Notes: a model not told the origin generated them from the letters alone. A stretch of 64,000 nucleotides of DNA from Sphingomonas sp. 35-24ZXX (GCF_000786215.1 NZ_JROG01000004.1:682001-746000), one strand, 5' to 3'; shown: positions 54,397 to 63,883, counted from the first letter of the stretch. Numbers and translations are program-made.

Positions 54397-54999
54397 TCAA
54401 GCCTCCAGCTCGACATCCCAATACAGCCAGTCGTGCCAGCTTTCGTGCAGGTAGTTCGGCGGAAATGCTCTTCCGCGTTCCTGCAGCTGCCAGCTGGTCG
54501 GGCGGATCGGCTGGACCATCAGGCGCATGTTGGCCTGCGCCGGCGTGCGTCCGCCCTTGCGCATGTTGCAGGGTGCACATGCGGTGGCGACGTTCTGCCA
54601 GGTGGTCTTGCCGCCCAGGCGGCGCGGGACGACGTGGTCGAAGGTGAGGTTGTGCGGCGATCCGCAATACTGGCAGTGGAAGCGGTCGCGCAGGAACAGG
54701 TTGAAGCGGGTGAAAGCGGGATATTCGGACGGCTTTACATATTGCTTCAATGCGATCACCGACGGGATCTTCATCTGGATCGTCGGGGAGTGCACCTCGC
54801 GCTCATAGGTCTCGATGACATCGACCCGGTCGAGGAAGATCGCCTTGATCGCGGTCTGCCACGGCCACAGGCTGAGCGGATAATAGCTCAAGGGGGTGTA
54901 ATCGGCGTTGAGAACGAGGGCGGGGCAGCTATCCGGGTGCCGGATAAAGTCGGGATGCGGGTCCCTTATGGCCCGTTCAATCAAATCGGGATGAAACAT
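54397..54999 (-). CDS. HNH endonuclease-family protein
   Basis: A 200-residue protein conserved in alphaproteobacteria. It has CQYCGS, then the HNH core FDHVVPRRLGGKTTWQNVATACAPCNMRKGGRTP, with zinc-coordinating CxxC pairs and the His-Asn residues of the beta-beta-alpha-metal fold. The N-terminal part (PALVLNADYTPLSYYPLSLWPWQTAIKAI) is typical of this stand-alone housekeeping group, whose DNA target is unknown. GAGAGGG lies upstream of the ATG. It is divergent from gluQ. Confidence 0.88.
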   Translation of the reverse strand: MFHPDLIERAIRDPHPDFIRHPDSCPALVLNADYTPLSYYPLSLWPWQTAIKAIFLDRVDVIETYEREVHSPTIQMKIPSVIALKQYVKPSEYPAFTRFNLFLRDRFHCQYCGSPHNLTFDHVVPRRLGGKTTWQNVATACAPCNMRKGGRTPAQANMRLMVQPIRPTSWQLQERGRAFPPNYLHESWHDWLYWDVELEA

Positions 55000-55192
55000 G
55001 GTCGGCTTAAACCCTCTCCCATTCGTCCGCGCTGCTTCCTATAAACCCAAGTGCGTGACAGCCCCATGACAAAAATGCGGTAACAGAATTTACGGTTAAT
55101 CAGCATGCCGACACGACCAAGGTCAAGAGGGCACACCCACGATATATGGTGATAACTGCGCACATTACACCCAAGCCGTGGACGTGCAGGCC

Positions 55193-56059
55193 ATGATGCG
55201 CACCCGCTTTGCGCCGAGCCCCAATGGCGCATTGCATCTGGGCCATGCCTATGCGGCACTTCGCGCGCACGACCTTGCGCGGCAGATGAGCGGCGCGTTC
55301 CTGCTGCGGATCGAGGATATCGATGGGGTGCGTTCAAGACCTGATCTGGTCGAGGCGATTTTTGCCGACCTCCGCTGGCTGGGGCTGCATTGGGACGGCG
55401 AGGTGCTGTTCCAGTCGACGCGGCTTGCAGCGTACGAGGCCGCGCTCGCCGATCTCAGGGCAAGGGGCCTCCTCTACCCCTGTTTCTGCACGCGCAGCCA
55501 GATCGCTACGGCAGGCGCGCAGCCGGGGCCGGAGGGTCTGGTCTATCCCGGCACCTGCCGCGCGCTAGGCGAGGATGAACGGGCCCGGCGAATGGCCGAT
55601 GAACCGCACGCCTGGCGGCTGGATATGGCCGCCGCGAAGGCGCAGGCGGGCGCGCTCTCCTGGCACGACCAGGAGGCGGGCGAGCAGGCGGCGCGCCCCG
55701 ATCACTTCGGCGATGTCGTGCTGGCGCGCAAGGATGCGCCCGCGAGCTATCATCTGGCGGTGACGCTCGATGATGCCCACCAGCAGATCAGCCATGTCGT
55801 GCGCGGGGCTGACCTGTTTGCCGCCACCCATGTCCACCGGCTGCTGCAGGCGTTGTTCGATCTGCCGGTGCCGATCTACCATCATCACCGACTGCTCGCA
55901 GGAGCCGACGGGCGCAAGCTTGCGAAGAGCGAAGGTGCCGCAGCCCTAGCGTCATTGCGCGAGGCCGGGGCGGATGGACCGGCGCTGCTGGAAAATTTGC
56001 GAAAAGCCATGCTTCCTTCTGGCATTTCGTGGGGCGAGCCCTCATATAGCAGGCCATGA
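55193..56059 (+). CDS. gluQ: Glutamyl-Q tRNA(Asp) synthetase
   Basis: Attaches glutamate to queuosine in the anticodon of tRNA-Asp. The 288-residue protein is a GluRS catalytic core without an anticodon-binding domain. It has the HIGH-type motif APSPNGALHLGHAYAA, LLRIEDIDGVRSRPD, the zinc-site cysteines in YPCFCTR and YPGTCR, VVRGADLFAATHVHRLLQ, and the KMSKS-like GRKLAKSEG. The start is placed at the ATG at 55193; a second ATG follows directly, and a GTG at 55178 is the alternative. It overlaps the HIG1 gene (ATGA). Confidence 0.93.
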   Translation: MMRTRFAPSPNGALHLGHAYAALRAHDLARQMSGAFLLRIEDIDGVRSRPDLVEAIFADLRWLGLHWDGEVLFQSTRLAAYEAALADLRARGLLYPCFCTRSQIATAGAQPGPEGLVYPGTCRALGEDERARRMADEPHAWRLDMAAAKAQAGALSWHDQEAGEQAARPDHFGDVVLARKDAPASYHLAVTLDDAHQQISHVVRGADLFAATHVHRLLQALFDLPVPIYHHHRLLAGADGRKLAKSEGAAALASLREAGADGPALLENLRKAMLPSGISWGEPSYSRP

Positions 56060-56277
56060 ACATCATCATCATCCTGGCGATTGTCGCTCTGGCAGTCATG
56101 GTTCTGGTCAGCCTCGTGCGTGGCCTTGTCGCCTTCATCCAGATGACGGAGGAAGACCTCAAATCGCCCGGCGTCGGTCGCAGCCACCAGATGCAGAACA
56201 AGATGATGTTCGCCCGCGTCAAATATCAGGCGATGGCGATTGCTGCGGTCGCGGTGCTGATGCTGGTAAACCGCTGA
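56056..56277 (+). CDS. HIG1-type small twin-transmembrane protein
   Basis: A 73-residue membrane protein with two hydrophobic helices (IIIILAIVALAVMVLVSLVRG and AMAIAAVAVLMLV) joined by a polar loop ending in QNKMMFARVKYQ, which fits the HIG1 (hypoxia-induced gene 1) signature. In mitochondria, HIG1 proteins associate with cytochrome oxidase supercomplexes; the bacterial role is unproven. It is translationally coupled to gluQ by an ATGA overlap. Confidence 0.8.
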   Translation: MNIIIILAIVALAVMVLVSLVRGLVAFIQMTEEDLKSPGVGRSHQMQNKMMFARVKYQAMAIAAVAVLMLVNR

Positions 56278-56307
56278 GCCTTCAGGGGCGACACGCGGCA
56301 ACGGCAC

Positions 56308-56871
56308 ATGGTCAAGCTCAACAAGATCTACACTCGCACCGGCGATGACGGCACTTCGGGCCTTGTCGATGGCTCGCGCGTCGCCAAGGATTGTCCGCGC
56401 ATGGCGGCGATCGGCGATATTGACGAGCTGAACAGCGCGCTGGGGCTGGCCGTGGTCGCGCTGGGCGAGAGCGATTTCACCGCCGACCTGATCCGCGTGC
56501 AGAACGACCTGTTCGATCTGGGCGCCGATATCGCGACCCCGGGCGACGATTTCGAGCCTTCCGAAATGGTGCTGCGCATCGTGCCGCAGCAGATCGCGTG
56601 GATCGAACAGCGCATCGATGCCATCAATGATTCGCTGCCGCCGCTGAAGAGCTTCATCCTGCCCGGCGGAAGCCCCGGCGCGGCAGCCGTGCACCTTGCC
56701 CGCGCCATCGCGCGCCGCGCCGAACGCACATTGGTCGCCGCCTCGCATGACGGATCGATCAATCCGTCTGCGCGTATCTACGTGAACCGGCTGTCGGACT
56801 TCCTGTTCGTGCTCGCGCGCCGGATCAACAACGGCAACGATCCGCTCTGGGTACCGGGCGCATCGCGATAA
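56308..56871 (+). CDS. Cob(I)alamin adenosyltransferase (PduO type)
   Basis: Transfers the adenosyl group of ATP to cob(I)alamin to make coenzyme B12. The 187-residue protein shows the ATP-binding N-terminus KIYTRTGDDGTSGLVDG, GDIDELNSALGLAV, QNDLFDLGADIATPG, and the catalytic region SFILPGGSPGAAAVHLARAIARRAERTLVA followed by YVNRLSDFLFVLAR. It lies 30 bases after the HIG1 gene on the same strand and may belong to that transcript. No other cobalamin genes are in the window. Confidence 0.95.
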   Translation: MVKLNKIYTRTGDDGTSGLVDGSRVAKDCPRMAAIGDIDELNSALGLAVVALGESDFTADLIRVQNDLFDLGADIATPGDDFEPSEMVLRIVPQQIAWIEQRIDAINDSLPPLKSFILPGGSPGAAAVHLARAIARRAERTLVAASHDGSINPSARIYVNRLSDFLFVLARRINNGNDPLWVPGASR

Positions 56872-56878
56872 CACTCTG

Positions 56879-56957
56879 TTCTCCGGCCAGCGCCGGGGCC
56901 CAGGAGTCCGACAGAGCGCCATCGCTCCTGGATTCCGACGTGCGCCGGAAAACGGAT
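56879..56957. repeat. Dispersed-type intergenic inverted repeat
   Basis: CAGGAG (56901-56906) pairs with CTCCTG (56925-56930). Inside is AGCG-CCAT-CGCT, and outer TCCGGC/GCCGGA arms extend the structure. The GGCCCAGGAGTCC to CTCCTGGATTCC pattern is typical of repeated hairpins scattered through sphingomonad genomes. It separates the adenosyltransferase from egtB. Confidence 0.6.
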
Positions 56958-56978
56958 ATACGGGGAGGATAGACCATC

Positions 56979-58241
56979 ATGAACGCCGCCGCCTCCATTC
57001 CTGCGATACACGCCCCCGTCTTGGCCGATCTGTTCACCCAGGTCCGCGCGCTCAGCGTGGCCCTGACCGATCCGCTGTCCGATGCCGATGCCACCGTGCA
57101 GGCGATGGACGATGCCTCTCCCGCCAAGTGGCATCTGGCGCACACCAGCTGGTTCTTCGAAACCTTCATTCTGCGCGATCATGTGCCGGGCTATCAGCCG
57201 TTCGACCCCAATTATCACTTTCTGTTCAACAGCTATTACGAGGCCGAGGGCGCGCGCCATGCGCGGCCGATGCGCGGCATGCTGACCCGGCCGTCGCTCG
57301 ACGACATCCGCGCCTATCGCGCGCATGTCGATGCCGCGATGCTGCAGGCTATGCCCACGCTCAGTAACGAAGTGCTGGCACTGGTCGAACTGGGGTTGAA
57401 CCACGAACAGCAGCATCAGGAACTCCTCCTGACCGACATTCTGTACCTTTTTGCGCAGAACCCGCTGAACCCCGCGATCTGGCCGCCTGCGCCGATTGCG
57501 TCGACCCACGCCTTGCCGATCGAATGGATCGAGGGGCCGGTCGGCCGGGTCGAGATCGGCCATGATGGCGCTGGTTTTGCGTTCGACTGCGAAGGGCCGC
57601 GCCATCCGGTGTGGCTAACCCCTTATGCGCTCGCCAACCGCGCCGTGACCAATGGCGAATGGGCCGCTTTCATCGCAGATGGCGGTTACAGCCAATCGCG
57701 CCACTGGCTGTCCGATGGCTGGGCCTGGGTGCAGGCCAATGGAATCGAAGCGCCGCTCTATTGGCGCAAGGATCAGGACGGCGGCTGGCAGCAGTTCGGG
57801 CTCGATGGCCTGCGCAGCGTCGATCCGGCCGCGCCCGTCTGCCATATCAGCCTGTACGAGGCCGATGCCTATGCCGCCTGGGCGGGCGCTCGGCTGCCGA
57901 CCGAGGCCGAATGGGAGGCGATCGCCGCACTGCACGATAGTGCCTCGGGCAACCAGCTTGACCGGGCCGGCCCGGTGCGCCCGCGCGCCGATGCTGCGGC
58001 ATCGGTGTATGGCAATGTCTGGCAATGGACCGGCAGCGCCTATCGCCCCTATCCGGGTTTCAAGGCGGCCGAAGGCGCGGTGGGCGAGTATAACGGCAAG
58101 TTCATGTCCGGCCAGTTCGTGCTGCGCGGCGCAAGCTGTGCAACCCCGCGCGGCTCCGTGCGTCCCAGTTATCGCAACTTCTTTTACCCCCATCAAAGAT
58201 GGCAGTTCACCGGCCTCAGGCTGGCCAAAGACCTGAGCTGA
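56979..58241 (+). CDS. egtB: Ergothioneine biosynthesis sulfoxide synthase EgtB
   Basis: Non-heme iron enzyme joining trimethylhistidine with a thiol donor and oxygen. The 420-residue protein has an N-terminal DinB-like domain with the iron ligands His in WHLAHTSWFFE and the two His of NHEQQHQELL. A C-type-lectin-like FGE-sulfatase domain follows, with PYALANRAVTNGEWAAFI, ISLYEADAYAAWAGARLPTEAEWE, VWQWTGSAYRPYPGF and RPSYRNFFYPHQRWQFTGLRLA. GGAGG precedes the ATG. It forms an operon with egtD, 22 bases downstream. Confidence 0.95.
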   Translation: MNAAASIPAIHAPVLADLFTQVRALSVALTDPLSDADATVQAMDDASPAKWHLAHTSWFFETFILRDHVPGYQPFDPNYHFLFNSYYEAEGARHARPMRGMLTRPSLDDIRAYRAHVDAAMLQAMPTLSNEVLALVELGLNHEQQHQELLLTDILYLFAQNPLNPAIWPPAPIASTHALPIEWIEGPVGRVEIGHDGAGFAFDCEGPRHPVWLTPYALANRAVTNGEWAAFIADGGYSQSRHWLSDGWAWVQANGIEAPLYWRKDQDGGWQQFGLDGLRSVDPAAPVCHISLYEADAYAAWAGARLPTEAEWEAIAALHDSASGNQLDRAGPVRPRADAAASVYGNVWQWTGSAYRPYPGFKAAEGAVGEYNGKFMSGQFVLRGASCATPRGSVRPSYRNFFYPHQRWQFTGLRLAKDLS

Positions 58242-58263
58242 TCGACCTGCAGGAGCGCATCCC

Positions 58264-59256
58264 TTGGCTACCATGATCCAGACTTCCGACGCCCCGGACC
58301 AGACACCGTCGGCAGAGGCAGATCCGGCCTTCAGGGACGACGTCCTCGCCTGTTTTCGCAGCACGCGGCGCGCGATCCCGGCGCGCTGGCTGTACGACCT
58401 GGCAGGCTCGGAGCTGTTCGAGGCGATCACCGATCTGCCCGAATATTACCCCACCCGCACCGAAACCGCGCTGCTTCAGCGCTATTGCGGCGAAGTGGCG
58501 GCGCAGGGCGGTGCGGGCCGGGCGGTGGTGGAATTCGGCTCGGGATCGTCGGTCAAGACGCCCCATCTGCTGCGCGCGGTTCAGGGCGATCATTATGTGC
58601 CCATCGATATCTCGGGCGATTTCCTGCGCGATTCCGCCGCAAGCCTCGCTGCGGACTTTCCGCAGTTGCAGGTGCACCCGCTCGAGGGCGATTTCATGCA
58701 CCCGCTCAAGCTCCCCGATGATATCGCCGATGTGCCCAAGCTCGGCTTCTTCCCAGGCTCCACCATTGGCAACATGGTCGCGCGCACCTCGGTCGATCTG
58801 CTGCGGTCGATGCGCGAGACGCTGGGCGAGGGGGCAATGCTGCTGATCGGCATGGATCGGATCAAGTCGCCCGATATTCTGATCCCCGCCTATGACGATG
58901 CTCAGGGCGTGACCGCAGAGTTCAATCTCAACCTGCTGCGCCGCATCAATCGCGAGCTGGACGGCGACATTCCGGTCGAAAGCTTTCGCCATGTCGCGCG
59001 CTGGAACGACAGCTATGCGCGGATCGAAATGCATCTCGAGGCGCTGGAGGATGTGGCGTTCGAGGTGCTGGGCGAGCGGTTCAGCATGGCCAAGGGCGAG
59101 ACGATCCACACCGAAAACAGCCACAAATACGGCCCCCGCGATGCGCGGCTGCTGCTGCGCTCGGGAGGCTGGACGACGCGGCACGAATGGACCGACCCCG
59201 ATGACTGGTTCGCGCTGATCCTCGCCGAAGCCAAGCCCTTCCAGCGCGCGCCTTGA
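58264..59256 (+). CDS. egtD: L-histidine N-alpha-methyltransferase EgtD
   Basis: Makes hercynine by trimethylating histidine, the first step of ergothioneine synthesis. The 330-residue protein has YDLAGSELFEAITDLPEYYPTRTE, the SAM motif VVEFGSGSSVKTPHLL, YVPIDISGDFLRDSAA, LGFFPGSTIGNM and the C-terminal FEVLGERFSMAKGETIHTENSHKY. The start is probably the TTG at 58264, since AGGAG lies eight bases before it but 17 before the ATG at 58273. With EgtB it suffices for ergothioneine if a thiol donor and a lyase are supplied elsewhere; no EgtC or EgtE lies nearby. Confidence 0.94.
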   Translation: MATMIQTSDAPDQTPSAEADPAFRDDVLACFRSTRRAIPARWLYDLAGSELFEAITDLPEYYPTRTETALLQRYCGEVAAQGGAGRAVVEFGSGSSVKTPHLLRAVQGDHYVPIDISGDFLRDSAASLAADFPQLQVHPLEGDFMHPLKLPDDIADVPKLGFFPGSTIGNMVARTSVDLLRSMRETLGEGAMLLIGMDRIKSPDILIPAYDDAQGVTAEFNLNLLRRINRELDGDIPVESFRHVARWNDSYARIEMHLEALEDVAFEVLGERFSMAKGETIHTENSHKYGPRDARLLLRSGGWTTRHEWTDPDDWFALILAEAKPFQRAP

Positions 59257-59263
59257 TCGGCGG

Positions 59264-59926
59264 TCACCACTCCAGCCGGTTGCCCTGATAGTCGAGGAAC
59301 GACCCGCTCTGGCTGGGAGACAGATTGGCGATCACCGCGCGAAACCCGGTGATGCTGGTAGCAGCATCGATTTGCGCGCCGGGGCCGCCCATGTCGGTCT
59401 TGACCCAGCCGGGATGGACCATCGCCAGCGCCAGGCCGCTGTCCTTCCAGTCGATGCTGAGCGAACGCCAGGCCGCATTGAGCGCGGCCTTGGAGCTGCG
59501 ATAGGCCAGCAGGCCGCCACCGTCGTTGCCCGCGATACTGCCCAGCGTCGAGGACAGCGCGATCATCTTGCGCTGCTCCGAGGCAAGGACATTGCCCTTC
59601 AGCCGGATGGCGAGCTCGGTCGGCGCGATGACATTGGTCATGAACGTATCCGACCAGCCAGCGCGATCGAACGTCTGTGGTCCGAGCATGCCGGCATTGG
59701 CGATCATCACGTCGATCGGTCGATCGCCCAGCGTGGCCTGCAACGCATCGAGCCCTGCGGGATCGGTGGTTTCCAAAGCGATCACTTCGGCCCCGGTGCC
59801 CTTGAGCTCCGTCGCGGCCTCAGGATCGCGCGCGGTGGCGATGACGGTCCAGCCGTCCGCGGCATATTGCCGTGCGAACTCGAGCCCGAGCCCGCGATTG
59901 GCTCCTGTGATGAATACCGTCGGCAT
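59264..59926 (-). CDS. Short-chain dehydrogenase/reductase
   Basis: A 220-residue classical SDR with the cofactor motif TGANRGLG (residues 6-13), NAG in MIANAGMLGPQ, Ser in LSSTLGSI and the YxxxK site YRSSKAAL. VHPGWVKTDMGGPGA follows, as in the carbonyl-reductase-like group. The substrate is unknown. AGGAGA lies six bases before the ATG at 59926. It is convergent with egtD, seven bases apart, and starts 17 bases after the M20 peptidase stop, so it is likely co-transcribed with that gene. Confidence 0.88.
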   Translation of the reverse strand: MPTVFITGANRGLGLEFARQYAADGWTVIATARDPEAATELKGTGAEVIALETTDPAGLDALQATLGDRPIDVMIANAGMLGPQTFDRAGWSDTFMTNVIAPTELAIRLKGNVLASEQRKMIALSSTLGSIAGNDGGGLLAYRSSKAALNAAWRSLSIDWKDSGLALAMVHPGWVKTDMGGPGAQIDAATSITGFRAVIANLSPSQSGSFLDYQGNRLEW

Positions 59927-59943
59927 AAGTGTCTCCTGTCGGC

Positions 59944-61377
59944 TCAATCGGCCAGGTGCTTGAGGATCAGATACCAGTGATCCAGTCCGGCGTAGAAATC
60001 CTCGACCCGGATGCGCTCGTTGAGGCCGTGCGCGAACATGTCCGCATCGCGCATCGCAGCGCCGCTGATCGCAACGGTGTTCAGCCCGAGAGCGCGGTAG
60101 TGCATGCCATCGGTGCCGCCTGATTCCATATAGGGTGCGATGACCATGTCGGGGAAGCGCGCGTGCACACCGGCCTTGACCGCGCCGAGCACCTCGGCAT
60201 CCAGCGTCGAGGCAGGGCTTTCCACGACATCGGTGGCGAGCTTGAAGGTGACCTTGTCGTTGCCGATTGCCTTCTTCAGCGCGGCCTCGGCTGCAGCGGC
60301 ACCGCCTTCACCGGGGAAGATGCGGCAGTTTACCGTGGCGGTGGCCGATTGCGGCAGCGCGTTTTCGGCATGGCCGCCTTTCAGCATCGTCGCCACGCAA
60401 GTGGTCGACAGCATGTTCGATGTCGCGGGCGAAGCCAGCAATGTCGCACGCGCCGCTTCGTCAGCCGGGTTGCGCGAAAACGCCAGCATCGCCTCACCCA
60501 GCGGGCCGGGCGTGATCTTGCCCAACTCGGCGAACGATCCGCGCGTGATCGCATTGTCGCGCACCGGGAAGCGATAGGCCTCTATCGCCTTCAGCGCCGA
60601 TGCCAGCTCGTAGATCGCATTGTCGGGCCGGGGGCGCGACGAATGGCCGCCGGGGTTGGTGACGGTCAGTTCGAACGTGGCGAACGTCTTTTCCGCTGCC
60701 TGCACCCCGAACATGATCGGCTTGAAATCCTCGGTCAGCCGGATGCCGCCGGCATCGCTGTTGAGCACCAATGCGGGCTTGATCGTCTCGGCGACCATCT
60801 TCGCCTGCGCGCGGGTGCTGATCATGCCGGTCTCTTCATCGCCCGAAAAGACGAGCACCAGATCGCGCCTCGGCGTCCAGCCTTCCTTCTTCAGCCGGAT
60901 GAAAGTGTGCGCCAGGCTGGCGATGCCGTATTTGTTGTCCAGCGTGCCGCGGCCGAAGAAATAGCCTTCCTCCTCGGTCAGCGTGAACGGAGGGCGCTCC
61001 CAATCCTCGGGCAGCGCCTCGACCACATCCATATGCCCCAGCAGCACGATCGGCCCGGCCTTGGCTTTGCCCTTGGCCCGGTAGGTGACCATCAGCCCCT
61101 GGGTGGGCTCGCCATCGCTGTCATAATCGGTGACGGTGATGTCGCCTTCGGGGAAGCCCGCCTTGACGAACTCGCCCTTGAGATACGCGACCATGGCAGG
61201 GACCTGCTTGTGGCCGCGTGCGGTGCGGAAACCGATGATGTTGCGATATAATTCGCGTGCTGCCTGCTCCTGCGCGCTACGCTGGGTCGCCGTCGGTTGC
61301 GCGAGCGCGGGCAGGCTGGCCGTTCCCGCCATCGCCAGCAGGCTTGCCGTCAGTGCCAGCTTCATCATCGTCTTCAT
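59944..61377 (-). CDS. Exported M20-family metallopeptidase
   Basis: A 477-residue zinc peptidase with a signal peptide ending at LPALAQ (about residue 27). Metal ligands lie in LLGHMDVVEALPEDW and RGTLDNKYG; the catalytic Glu pair is in FSGDEETGM. A dimerisation lid domain (TVTNPGGHSSRPRPDNAIYEL) is inserted, and the last ligand lies in ESGGTDGMHYRALGL or AHGLNERI. It probably cleaves dipeptides or N-acyl amino acids in the periplasm. The ATG at 61377 follows GGGGGA; a TTG two codons earlier is less likely. Confidence 0.92.
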   Translation of the reverse strand: MKTMMKLALTASLLAMAGTASLPALAQPTATQRSAQEQAARELYRNIIGFRTARGHKQVPAMVAYLKGEFVKAGFPEGDITVTDYDSDGEPTQGLMVTYRAKGKAKAGPIVLLGHMDVVEALPEDWERPPFTLTEEEGYFFGRGTLDNKYGIASLAHTFIRLKKEGWTPRRDLVLVFSGDEETGMISTRAQAKMVAETIKPALVLNSDAGGIRLTEDFKPIMFGVQAAEKTFATFELTVTNPGGHSSRPRPDNAIYELASALKAIEAYRFPVRDNAITRGSFAELGKITPGPLGEAMLAFSRNPADEAARATLLASPATSNMLSTTCVATMLKGGHAENALPQSATATVNCRIFPGEGGAAAAEAALKKAIGNDKVTFKLATDVVESPASTLDAEVLGAVKAGVHARFPDMVIAPYMESGGTDGMHYRALGLNTVAISGAAMRDADMFAHGLNERIRVEDFYAGLDHWYLILKHLAD

Positions 61378-61483
61378 CTGCAAATCCCCCGATCGGTTTT
61401 GAGGTGGCTGTCTTTATGCCCTGATGTCTCGCCAAAGCCGCATCGAGCGACTATAACCACCTGACACTCTTGGAGAGCAATTT

Positions 61484-62635
61484 ATGTCGGCCCACAACCC
61501 TTCTCTGCGTCCCTGGCGCGATATCGACCGGCGCAAGTGCCGCCAGATCATGGTGGGCAATGTACCGGTGGGGGGCGACGCCCCGGTCAGCGTGCAGACG
61601 ATGACCAACACGCTGACATCCGACGCGAAAGCGACGATCGACCAGATCCGCCGCTGCGAAGAGGCCGGAGTCGATATCATCCGCGTGTCGTGCCCCGATG
61701 TCGAATCCACCGCCGCGATGAAGCAGATCGTGCGCGCCTCGAAGGTGCCGATCGTCGCCGACATCCATTTCCACTACAAGCGCGCGCTCGAAGCTGCGGA
61801 CGCAGGGGCTGCGTGCCTGCGCATCAACCCCGGCAATATCGGATCGTCCGAGCGCGTGCGCGAGGTCGTCAACGCTGCCAAGGCCAATGGCTGCGCGATC
61901 CGCATCGGCGTCAACGCCGGTTCGCTGGAAAAGGACCTGCTCGAGAAATATGGCGAGCCTTGCCCCGAGGCGCTCGTCGAAAGCGCGCTCGATCATATCA
62001 AGCTGCTGCAGGACCATGATTTCCACGAGTTCAAGGTCGCGGTGAAGGCGAGCGACGTGTTCCTCGCGGTCGCAGCCTATCAGCAGCTCGCCGATGCGGT
62101 CGATTGCCCGCTGCACCTCGGCATTACCGAGGCGGGCGGCCTGATCGGCGGCACGGTGAAGAGCGCGATCGGGATCGGCAACCTGCTCTGGGCAGGGATC
62201 GGCGACACCATCCGCGTCTCGCTTTCGGCCGAGCCCGAGGAAGAGGTGCGCGTCGGCTACGAGATCCTCAAGTCGCTGGGCATCCGCACCCGCGGCGTGC
62301 GCATCGTCAGCTGCCCCAGCTGTGCGCGCCAGGGCTTCGATGTCATCCGTACCGTGCAGAAGCTCGAGGAGCGGCTGCAGCATATCAACACGCCGCTGTC
62401 GCTCTCGGTGCTGGGCTGCGTCGTCAACGGCCCCGGCGAAGCGCGCGAGACCGACATCGGCCTGACCGGCGGCGGCAAGGGCAAGCACATGGTGTATCTG
62501 TCCGGCATCACCGACCATACGGTCGAGGATGAAGGCATGGTCGATCACATCGTCCGGCTGGTCGAGGCCAAGGCGGCGGAAATCGAGGCCGAAGCCACCG
62601 ACGCTGGCAATGCCGAGGCCGTGGCTGCGGAATGA
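61484..62635 (+). CDS. ispG: 4-hydroxy-3-methylbut-2-en-1-yl diphosphate synthase (IspG/GcpE)
   Basis: Iron-sulfur enzyme of the MEP isoprenoid pathway. The 383-residue protein has the N-terminal TIM barrel ([54 protein letters not shown]) and the C-terminal 4Fe-4S module with [10 protein letters not shown] and the third Cys in [28 protein letters not shown] lies upstream of the ATG. Its stop overlaps the start of the acetyltransferase gene (ATGA). The C-terminus has a short Glu/Ala-rich tail. Confidence 0.97.
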   Translation: MSAHNPSLRPWRDIDRRKCRQIMVGNVPVGGDAPVSVQTMTNTLTSDAKATIDQIRRCEEAGVDIIRVSCPDVESTAAMKQIVRASKVPIVADIHFHYKRALEAADAGAACLRINPGNIGSSERVREVVNAAKANGCAIRIGVNAGSLEKDLLEKYGEPCPEALVESALDHIKLLQDHDFHEFKVAVKASDVFLAVAAYQQLADAVDCPLHLGITEAGGLIGGTVKSAIGIGNLLWAGIGDTIRVSLSAEPEEEVRVGYEILKSLGIRTRGVRIVSCPSCARQGFDVIRTVQKLEERLQHINTPLSLSVLGCVVNGPGEARETDIGLTGGGKGKHMVYLSGITDHTVEDEGMVDHIVRLVEAKAAEIEAEATDAGNAEAVAAE

Positions 62636-63111
62636 CCATTTCGATCCGGCCCGCGCGGCCCGGCGATGAGGCCGATATCCTGCGACTGGTGGTCGCGCTG
62701 GCTGTCTACGAGCGTGAACCCGATGCGGTGCAGGCGACCGAGGAATCGCTGCGCACGACCCTGTTCTGCGACAACCCGCAGGTGTTCGCGCATCTCGCCG
62801 AGATGGACGGCGAGGTGGTCGGGCTCGCGCTGTGGCTGCTGACCTATTCGACCTGGACCGGCGCGCCTTCGCTGTATCTGGAAGACCTGTTCGTCGACCG
62901 GAAGGCGCGTGGCACCGGGACCGGTCGCGCCTTGCTGGCCACGCTGGCGCGCGAGGCCAAGGCGCGCGGCTGCGCGCGCATGGACTGGGCCGTGCTCGAC
63001 TGGAACGCCAAGGCCAAGGATTTCTACCACCATATCGGCGCACACCATTCCGAAGGCTGGGAACCCTGGCGGATCGAGGGCGAGGCGCTGGAGCGACTGG
63101 CTGACGGATAA
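62632..63111 (+). CDS. GNAT N-acetyltransferase (diamine acetyltransferase-like)
   Basis: A 159-residue GNAT protein. The acetyl-CoA site is [26 protein letters not shown] before it and [19 protein letters not shown] after it are typical of the spermidine/thialysine acetyltransferase group, so a small amine substrate is plausible. It is coupled to ispG by an ATGA overlap; a functional link with isoprenoid synthesis is not evident. The last gene before the VapBC pair. Confidence 0.9.
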   Translation: MTISIRPARPGDEADILRLVVALAVYEREPDAVQATEESLRTTLFCDNPQVFAHLAEMDGEVVGLALWLLTYSTWTGAPSLYLEDLFVDRKARGTGTGRALLATLAREAKARGCARMDWAVLDWNAKAKDFYHHIGAHHSEGWEPWRIEGEALERLADG

Positions 63112-63215
63112 CCCCCTTTCGCGTGAATATGCGCTTGGCTCTGCTGCGCTGCGCCGGAGCGGGTTGTTGAAGCCCTCTGGGTCCTATGGTAATTTCAGGT
63201 CCCAAGGAGACGCGC

Positions 63216-63506
63216 ATGACCTATTCGGCCAAGCTGATCAAAGGCGGAAAGATCGTGATTCCGGCGGATCTGCGCCGCGAACTGGGTTTCACCGAGGGCG
63301 ACCGATTGGTGTTCGAACGAGAAGGCGAGACGCTGGTGATCAAGAGCTACCGCCAGGTGGTGCGTGAAGTTCAGGAAGCCTTTCGCCCCTTTCGGCCCAG
63401 CGATGGCAGCAGCTTGGTGGATGCCTTGATGGACGACCGTCGCGCGGAAGCACGTCTGGAGGAACAGGAAGCTGCGAACGTCGGACAGCACCCGGGGCCG
63501 AAGTGA
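63216..63506 (+). CDS. vapB: AbrB/MazE/SpoVT-family antitoxin
   Basis: A 96-residue antitoxin-type protein. The swapped-hairpin DNA-binding domain is at residues 1-48 (AKLIKGGKIVIPADLRRELGFTEGDRLVFEREG). The C-terminal acidic, flexible region (SLVDALMDDRRAEARLEEQE) would wrap the toxin. AAGGAGA precedes the ATG at 63216. Its TGA overlaps the GTG of the PIN-domain gene (GTGA), the standard antitoxin-toxin layout. The pair probably represses its own promoter in the 100-base spacer upstream. Confidence 0.88.
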   Translation: MTYSAKLIKGGKIVIPADLRRELGFTEGDRLVFEREGETLVIKSYRQVVREVQEAFRPFRPSDGSSLVDALMDDRRAEARLEEQEAANVGQHPGPK

Positions 63507-63883
63507 CTTTCGTTCTGGACGCCTCGGTGGTCCTCGCTGTCATATTCGAGGAGCCGGGCGGAAACGACGTGGCCGAGCTGCTGAGCGACAGTGTGATGTC
63601 GAGCGTGAATTACAGTGAAGTGCTCACGCGCTGCCTTGAACGCGGCATGGAGAGTGCCAGCCTGGAGAGGCAGATTGCTCGTCTGGGCATCGACATCGTG
63701 CCTTTTTCAGTCGCTGAGGCTCGCCTTGGCGCTGCCCTGCGCCAGCCTACGCGGCATCGCGGTCTGTCCTTTGCGGACCGGGCATGTCTTGCTCTGGCGC
63801 AGCTTCGCGGCATGCCGGCCTTGACCGCAGACCGGCAATGGCAAGGTCTTGGCGTCGGGGTGGACATCCAGCTGATCCGCTAG
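63503..63883 (+). CDS. vapC: VapC-type PIN-domain ribonuclease toxin
   Basis: A 126-residue PIN domain. The acidic catalytic residues are visible: Asp6 in FVLDASVV, Glu in NYSEVLTRC, Asp in LSFADRACLALA, and Asp in LTADRQW. VapC enzymes cleave tRNA or rRNA when released from the antitoxin. The GTG start overlaps the vapB stop by four bases. Nothing in the sequence suggests loss of function. Confidence 0.88.
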   Translation: MTFVLDASVVLAVIFEEPGGNDVAELLSDSVMSSVNYSEVLTRCLERGMESASLERQIARLGIDIVPFSVAEARLGAALRQPTRHRGLSFADRACLALAQLRGMPALTADRQWQGLGVGVDIQLIR

